From the NCBI GenBank assembly GCA_945874155.1, contig CAMCFO010000001.1, positions 1 to 64,000 on the forward strand: a stretch of 64,000 nucleotides of DNA. The letters run 5' to 3'. Positions 58,854 to 64,000 of this stretch are shown here, in pieces; position 1 is the first letter of the stretch, and each line of letters opens with the position of its first letter. The translations under genes and the position numbers were made by a program. The notes below the pieces were generated by a model. It worked only from the letters and a program-made list of their open reading frames with translations. It searched no databases and had not been told where the DNA came from. This DNA is from an uncultured Bacteroidales bacterium. GTDB taxonomy: Bacteria; Bacteroidota; Bacteroidia; Bacteroidales; UBA932.

Positions 58854-59987
58854 CTAAACCATCAAATAAGCCAAAAATCCGCAGACCAGGGCCACGGCAC
58901 AGTTGATGGCTTTAGCCTTGAAGAAAGCCATCCTGTTCTCAGCCAGCAGCGGAATGGAAGCATGTCCGTCCTGTGAAATGCTGCTGGCGAGCAGCACCGG
59001 CAGCGGCACAATCCCCGCCGCATAAAGCGTGACAAAAATCAGGTGCGGCCCCGACTCCGGTATGATGCCTATGGCAGTGGCAAGGAGTATCATAAGTGCC
59101 GTGTTGTCGTTTACCCAAGTGCTTATGTCGAAGAAGGAAGTGAGTACGGTTATGAGCGTCAGTACTCCCAGAGTCCAGGCAAATATGCTTGGCAAGTGCC
59201 TGCAGACCACGTGTCTCCAGAGATGTTCCTCCACGAAATGGTCGCCTGCAAAAACTACGGCCCCGAGTATCCCTATGCTCAGAATGGCAAAAACAATGTT
59301 CATCCAGGTCTCGTCCAGCAGGTTTATATGTATGCCCCCTGCCTCTTCGGCCTCGTGGTGCCCGTGACAGCAGCAGACCTCTTCCTCCTCAGTGCCGGCG
59401 TGCTCGTGTCCTATGGCTCCTGTGGCAAGGCTGACTATGAATGCGCTTATGCCGACAGCCAGAACAAGCCGCTTCCATCCGAAATGCCTGCCGTGGCTGT
59501 GGGAAGCCTCTTCCTCGTGATGATGGTGGGTGTCTTTCTCGTGCAGAGCAAAGCCTTCCTCACAGGCCTTGTCGGCTGCCAAATTCTTCTTTTTCAGTGC
59601 CTTGCGCACTACATCCGTACACAGTCCCGTTATCGTTGCAATTATGAAAAGCAATCCCATGATCATAAGCGACTTCTGCGGAAACATAGCGAGCATCACA
59701 AATGCTTCGTCCCCGGATGAGGCAATGAGTGTGGCAACCAGAGCTCCCAGGCTCAGCATCCCGTGGGTGTAGAGCGAAACACTTGCAAAGCCTCCCAGAC
59801 ATCCAGGGATTATACCTATTGCCGCTCCGAAAACCACCTGCCCGAAGGCACTGCGTCTGAGTCCGGAGAAGAATCTGCCCCGAGATTCAATGTTCACGGC
59901 CTCGATCATCATCATCATCACTGTGACCAGACCTGTTATTTGAAGGGAACTGCCCAGTATCTCCAGGGCTGTGTGTAAAACTTCCAT
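58854..59987 (-). CDS. Putative metal (manganese-type, ArsP_2-like) transporter with His/Cys-rich loops
   Basis: Polytopic; EKDTHHHHEEEASHSHGRHFGW and GHEHAGTEEEEVCCCHGHHEAEE; AIGIIPGCLGGF and IGIIPESGPHL repeats. Confidence 0.75.
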   Translation of the reverse strand: MEVLHTALEILGSSLQITGLVTVMMMMIEAVNIESRGRFFSGLRRSAFGQVVFGAAIGIIPGCLGGFASVSLYTHGMLSLGALVATLIASSGDEAFVMLAMFPQKSLMIMGLLFIIATITGLCTDVVRKALKKKNLAADKACEEGFALHEKDTHHHHEEEASHSHGRHFGWKRLVLAVGISAFIVSLATGAIGHEHAGTEEEEVCCCHGHHEAEEAGGIHINLLDETWMNIVFAILSIGILGAVVFAGDHFVEEHLWRHVVCRHLPSIFAWTLGVLTLITVLTSFFDISTWVNDNTALMILLATAIGIIPESGPHLIFVTLYAAGIVPLPVLLASSISQDGHASIPLLAENRMAFFKAKAINCAVALVCGFLAYLMV

Positions 59988-59993
59988 AGGCTG

Positions 59994-61124
59994 TTATTCC
60001 AGATAACCTGTTATGAACAAATTGATTACGGGGCGAAGAGGGGAATTTGTCGTGAGCTTCACCGTCACGAGAGTTTCTCCCTTGGGCATCATTGATGTGT
60101 CCACATGCACTCTGACCGAGCCGTTTTTTCCGCTGCAAACCGGCTCGATTCTGCCGTGGGAATAATTCAGGGCATCGGTTTCACAACGATGGACGCAGAA
60201 ACAGTCCTCTCCCTCGTTGGTGAAATTGAATTCGGCGTGAATGGTGCTTCCGGCCTTGAGCTTGCCGAAAGAGTATGTGCTGGTCTTGAATACCGGACGG
60301 GGACCGCGATTTTTCTGGGCATCGCTCATCGCAGTGAAATTGTCTGTCGTGAAGGCATTTATGCGGATTTTTCCGGCTTTGGACGCATCAGGAAGACCGC
60401 TCAGTTCAAAGGATGTCTTTCCATTTACCACTGGTGTGGCGAAATAACTGTTTCCGCCCCAGCGACTTCGGGAACTGGTGATTGTGTAGCCTATGCTTTC
60501 CTCTGCTCCCGGGGCAAGGCTGTACTCTTGATTGTCCATAGTCAGGCCTTCGCTCAGATCCCGGAATTCGACTTTTAAGACTGTGGAGCCGATATTGGCG
60601 ATTTTGAACTCCCCGCTGCGAGCCTCTCCCTGGAGTATGTTTCCGCATTTTATGTCCATACTTCTGAGACCGAGGTTCCCGAAATGGCAGGAATAAATTT
60701 CAGAAAGGGACAGAGCCTTGGCGTGGGACACACCCCGGAGCTTGAGTATCAGAGGCTTCTTGCTGCAGGAAAGATAGACCGTGAGGTTCTTGTCGAAGGG
60801 TACGGGGGCTTCGTTGTTGCTGTAAGTGGCTGAAATTTTGGCTTTTGCACCCGGTTTGACAGGCTCTTTGGTCCAGACTACGTCTGTGCAGCCGCAGGAA
60901 GAGACCACATTATAGATTGCAACGGGCTTCTCGGAGTTGTTTGTGAGGGTGAATGTGCAACTCACGGCCCCGCTTCCCAGTATGATGTCTCCAAAATCGT
61001 GGACGTCCTTGTCCATTTCCACTCCACGGGCTATTTTCACCTGTGCGCTCGACTTAGGGCAGGCAAGGAGCAGGACAAGGGCGGCTGCATATATAATATA
61101 AGGTATATTTTTCATAAATTTCAT
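59994..61124 (-). CDS. DUF1573 domain-containing exported protein
   Basis: DVHDFGDIILGSGAVSCTFTLTNNSEKPVAIYNVVSSCGCTDVVWTKEPVKPGAKAKISATYSN. Confidence 0.88.
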   Translation of the reverse strand: MKFMKNIPYIIYAAALVLLLACPKSSAQVKIARGVEMDKDVHDFGDIILGSGAVSCTFTLTNNSEKPVAIYNVVSSCGCTDVVWTKEPVKPGAKAKISATYSNNEAPVPFDKNLTVYLSCSKKPLILKLRGVSHAKALSLSEIYSCHFGNLGLRSMDIKCGNILQGEARSGEFKIANIGSTVLKVEFRDLSEGLTMDNQEYSLAPGAEESIGYTITSSRSRWGGNSYFATPVVNGKTSFELSGLPDASKAGKIRINAFTTDNFTAMSDAQKNRGPRPVFKTSTYSFGKLKAGSTIHAEFNFTNEGEDCFCVHRCETDALNYSHGRIEPVCSGKNGSVRVHVDTSMMPKGETLVTVKLTTNSPLRPVINLFITGYLE

Positions 61125-61216
61125 CTCTCAGGCGATTGCCCTGGCTGACCTTGGGGCTCAAATCGCGAAACAAAAGACAAAGATAAGTCAAATGATTGAC
61201 AAATGTGGAACAAAAT

Positions 61217-61247
61217 TTTGTTTCAATCCAAACTCTTGCTAAATTTG
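61217..61247 (+). promoter_or_regulatory. Bacteroidetes consensus promoter of ferredoxin
   Basis: TTTG (61217..61220) - N19 - TAAATTTG (61240..61247). Confidence 0.8.
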
Positions 61248-61286
61248 TGAACAGTTTTACGAAACACAATTTAATTTAAAAATATT

Positions 61287-61454
61287 ATGGCTCACAAAAT
61301 TTCACAGGATTGTGTCGCTTGCGGCACCTGTATTTCAGAATGCCCGGTAGGCGCTATTTCTGAAGGCGACATCTACACCATTGACCCAAATGCCTGCATC
61401 GATTGCGGTACTTGTGCTGATGTTTGTCCTCAGGGGGCTATCTCGGCTGAATAA
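61287..61454 (+). CDS. 2x[4Fe-4S] ferredoxin (55 aa; not in ORF track)
   Basis: MAHKISQDCVACGTCISECPVGAISEGDIYTIDPNACIDCGTCADVCPQGAISAE*, two CxxCxxCxxxCP motifs. Confidence 0.96.
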   Translation: MAHKISQDCVACGTCISECPVGAISEGDIYTIDPNACIDCGTCADVCPQGAISAE

Positions 61455-61478
61455 GACCGCTTGACAATCCTAAATGAG

Positions 61479-61509
61479 ACCGGTGGATTTCCCGCCGGTT
61501 TTTTTTTGT
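61479..61509 (+). terminator. Intrinsic terminator after ferredoxin
   Basis: accggtgg / ccgccggt stem (one GU) followed by a T tract. Confidence 0.88.
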
Positions 61510-61574
61510 TTGTGATTTTTTATACTTTTGCATTCGTCCACGCCCGGCCACGACCGGGAAAACATAACCACATT

Positions 61575-63182
61575 ATGAATAAATTGTATCCAGTCCTGCT
61601 GGTCCTGTTGGTAATAGCCGCCACTGTCTGCACCCCGCTAGTCTTCGCTGAAGGGGAAATTCCAGCAGACGTAAGCCTTGAAACCCTCGACTACATAGTC
61701 GATCACTCCGCCCAGTACGAGAAACTCCGCCAGGCAAAAATTGACAGCTGCAAAGCCCTGATAGCCAGTAGCGACGACAGCAGCAAATCCGGACTGTACA
61801 ATCAGTTGTTCGGCTTCTACTACGGCTTCCAGTCCGATTCTGCCATCACATGTGCCCGCAAAGGCCTGGAATACGCCCGAAAATGCAACAACAAGACCGA
61901 TGAAATAAGCTCCACCATCCACCTCGCCACCCTTTATCAGGTGACAGGCTGCTATTTCGATTCCAAACGTCTGCTGGACAACCTGGACCACAGCCAGATG
62001 AACAGTTCCCAGCTCTACGATATATATTCCTGCTATGCCAATATCTACGATGCCCTGGAGCAGATTGCCTGCGACAGCATACTGGCTGAAGAATATACCG
62101 CCAACTACAATTCCTACCGGGACTCACTCCTGACCATCGACCCCGAAAATGTCTTCTTCCGCACCGGAATACTCGTGGACAAAGGCAGACTTGTTGAAGC
62201 TCTACAGACGATGAAGCCCTACTGCGATAGCCTGGATGTAAATGACCCTATTATGGGAGCCTCCGCTTATGTGGTGTCCGGAATATACCGCGAGATGAAC
62301 AAGACTTCCTTGGAAAAGGAATACCTCATCAAATCCTGCCATTCCGACCTTATGCACGCCAACCGTGAATATATCTCTCTCACCCGCCTTGCTGAAATAC
62401 TCTACGAGGAAGGGGACATAGTCCGGGCATACAATTATCTGAACCGCTCCATCGAAGATGCCAGTTATTGCAAAGCCTTGCAGAGAATGGATATGGCAGC
62501 GCCTATGCTCTCGATAGTCAATACGAGTTACAAGAGAATGAATTCAAGGTGGTTGAAGTCTCTCTCAGGCATCTCTCTGGTACTCCTGCTTATGGCCGTG
62601 GCCCTGCTCGTGCTCATCCATTATCTCCGCGCCCAGAGGAAACGTCTGGCCATGGCCAACAGCGAACTCACCTCATCCCAGGAATTGCTCAAGTCCGCCA
62701 ATGTCCAGATAAGGGAATCTTCCAACATCAAGAATACCTATATCACCCATCTAATGCTTGAGTGCATAGCCAGAATCGAAAGTCTGGAATCCTACCGCAA
62801 AAACCTCAAGAAAATGGCTCTGGCTTCCGACTTGGATTCATTGAGAAAGGAACTCAAGTCCAACGATTTCTCAGAGGCAGAATGGAAATCATTCTATCGT
62901 ACCTTCGACACCACCTTCCTTTCCCTCTTTCCGACTTTTGTGGATGATTTCAACAAGCTGTTCCCTCAGGAGTGTCAAATCCGCCATCTCCCCGGCAAGC
63001 CTCTCACTCCGGAACTCCGCATCTATGCCCTCATACGTCTTGGCATAGACTCCACCGAGAAGATAGCCTCCTTGCTCCGCTATTCCCGTGCGACCATCTA
63101 CGCCTACCGTTCCCGCACCCACCTCAAATCCTTCAATCCGGATACATTTGAGGACGAAGTGAGGAAAATTGCTTCGATTTAG
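61575..63182 (+). CDS. DUF6377-type membrane regulator (TPR-like sensor, TM, C-terminal HTH)
   Basis: Signal peptide; helical TPR-like region; TM ISLVLLLMAVALLVLIHYLRAQRKRL; C-terminal LRIYALIRLGIDSTEKIASLLRYSRATIYAYRSRTHLKS; next to susC. Confidence 0.8.
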   Translation: MNKLYPVLLVLLVIAATVCTPLVFAEGEIPADVSLETLDYIVDHSAQYEKLRQAKIDSCKALIASSDDSSKSGLYNQLFGFYYGFQSDSAITCARKGLEYARKCNNKTDEISSTIHLATLYQVTGCYFDSKRLLDNLDHSQMNSSQLYDIYSCYANIYDALEQIACDSILAEEYTANYNSYRDSLLTIDPENVFFRTGILVDKGRLVEALQTMKPYCDSLDVNDPIMGASAYVVSGIYREMNKTSLEKEYLIKSCHSDLMHANREYISLTRLAEILYEEGDIVRAYNYLNRSIEDASYCKALQRMDMAAPMLSIVNTSYKRMNSRWLKSLSGISLVLLLMAVALLVLIHYLRAQRKRLAMANSELTSSQELLKSANVQIRESSNIKNTYITHLMLECIARIESLESYRKNLKKMALASDLDSLRKELKSNDFSEAEWKSFYRTFDTTFLSLFPTFVDDFNKLFPQECQIRHLPGKPLTPELRIYALIRLGIDSTEKIASLLRYSRATIYAYRSRTHLKSFNPDTFEDEVRKIASI

Positions 63183-63213
63183 CCCTGCTATGTTTGTATT
63201 ATCAGGCGGGGCT
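63181..63213 (+). terminator. Possible terminator hairpin after the DUF6377 gene
   Basis: agccctgc / gcggggct stem (one GU); weak T tract. Confidence 0.4.
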
Positions 63214-63363
63214 TTAATACTTAAACCATTGATATTCAATGTAGAAATGTTCTAATATATCTATATTATCATTATATGCTATTGCATTGGAGGTCACTTC
63301 CGGCTAATTTTGCCATACAAATTTGTTTTCCGCACAATTGATAGCAGAAAAACTAACCTACAA

Positions 63364-64000
63364 ATGTATATGCTACACAAAAAATCTTTAACCATCAGAT
63401 TGGCTTTGGTGTTGGCACTCACCCTTCTGGGGGGGGGATTCTCTAAGAGCAATTCAGCCTTTGCCCAATCCAAGCCCATATCTGTAAGCGGTACTGTCAC
63501 AGACAGCGAAAAGGTCCCGCTCATCGGAGTGGGCGTTATGGTCCAGGGTACTACAATCGGTGCATCCACGGACATCGATGGACACTTCTACATTGACGTT
63601 CCTTCAAAGGAATCAGTCCTCGAAGTTTCCTATCTCGGTTTCAAAACCCAGGAAATCAAAGTGGGTTCGGAAATCAACTTCAAAATTGTCCTCCTCGAAG
63701 ACAGTTCGGAACTTGACGGAGTAGTGGTCACGGGTTACGGCCATCAGAAACGTCTCTCTGTCATAGGTTCAGTGGAGACCATCGACCCGGGTGAGCTCCA
63801 GACCGGTTCCACCCGTTCCCTCAGCAACAACCTCGCAGGTCAGCTGGCCGGAGTCATTGCCTTCAGGCCATCCGGTGAGCCGGGTTATGACAACTCCAAT
63901 TTCTGGATTCGCGGTATTGCTTCATTCAGCGGCAATACCTCGCCTCTGGTTCTGGTGGACGGAGTGGAGCGTAGCCTCAACGATATCGACCCTGCCGAAA
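63364..64000 (+). CDS. SusC/RagA-like TonB-dependent receptor, 5' part (runs off window)
   Basis: Signal peptide, KPISVSGTVTDSEKVPLIGVGVMVQGTTIGASTDIDGHFYIDVP (carboxypeptidase-regulatory-like), LDGVVVTGYGHQKRLSVIGSVETI plug; open to the window end. Confidence 0.93.
   Translation, partial: MYMLHKKSLTIRLALVLALTLLGGGFSKSNSAFAQSKPISVSGTVTDSEKVPLIGVGVMVQGTTIGASTDIDGHFYIDVPSKESVLEVSYLGFKTQEIKVGSEINFKIVLLEDSSELDGVVVTGYGHQKRLSVIGSVETIDPGELQTGSTRSLSNNLAGQLAGVIAFRPSGEPGYDNSNFWIRGIASFSGNTSPLVLVDGVERSLNDIDPAE
63429..63437 (+). repeat. G9 homopolymer inside the susC signal-peptide region
   Basis: ctgggggggggattc; frame closes correctly with nine G. Confidence 0.85.

Noticed and set aside
1-64000. CRISPR arrays, rRNA operons, insertion sequences, prophage or classical defence systems
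   Set aside because: No regularly spaced repeats, no rRNA-like sequence, and no transposase, integrase or defence protein among the ORFs.

Overview
This is a roughly 64 kb chromosomal window from a member of the Bacteroidales. The lineage call rests on SusC/SusD pairs, fimbrillin-type lipoproteins, DUF3575/DUF5683/DUF6377 families and TTTG-N19-TAnnTTTG promoters; I cannot place the genus from sequence alone. From left to right it contains: decayed genes at the left edge with a perfect 20-bp inverted repeat; a GH36 alpha-galactosidase with a SusC/SusD pair; a sodium-symporter-type transporter and tRNA-Arg(CCG); a nine-gene branched-chain amino acid operon (ilvD-ilvB-ilvN-ilvC-leuA-leuC-leuD-leuB-ilvE); a nitrilase-family hydrolase and tRNA-Gly(CCC); an M16 peptidase; an eight-gene fimbria-like operon; an alpha-2-macroglobulin-like giant protein; folC; a stand-alone PurL-C-like protein; ppdK; a patatin; a five-gene operon of uncharacterised exported proteins; adk, hpt, an HhH/outer-membrane protein and a lipid kinase; parA-parB-DUF5683-MltD; a His-rich transporter and DUF1573 protein; a small ferredoxin; a DUF6377 regulator; and the start of a second SusC. 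The main finds are: (1) an unannotated 22-aa leader peptide (MLVVVNVISLLVLVIKIVGPGK) before ilvD, with a consensus promoter and mutually exclusive antiterminator/terminator pairings, i.e. a complete-looking ribosome-mediated attenuator; (2) a five-gene envelope operon (46431-50733) whose domain make-up resembles the FlgO/FlgP/FlgT outer-membrane set in a window with no flagellar genes; (3) the fimbria-like operon with two DUF3575 proteins; (4) a free-standing degenerate PurL C-terminal protein; (5) a G9 tract in the signal-peptide region of a SusC gene. All family calls are by eye, with no database search.
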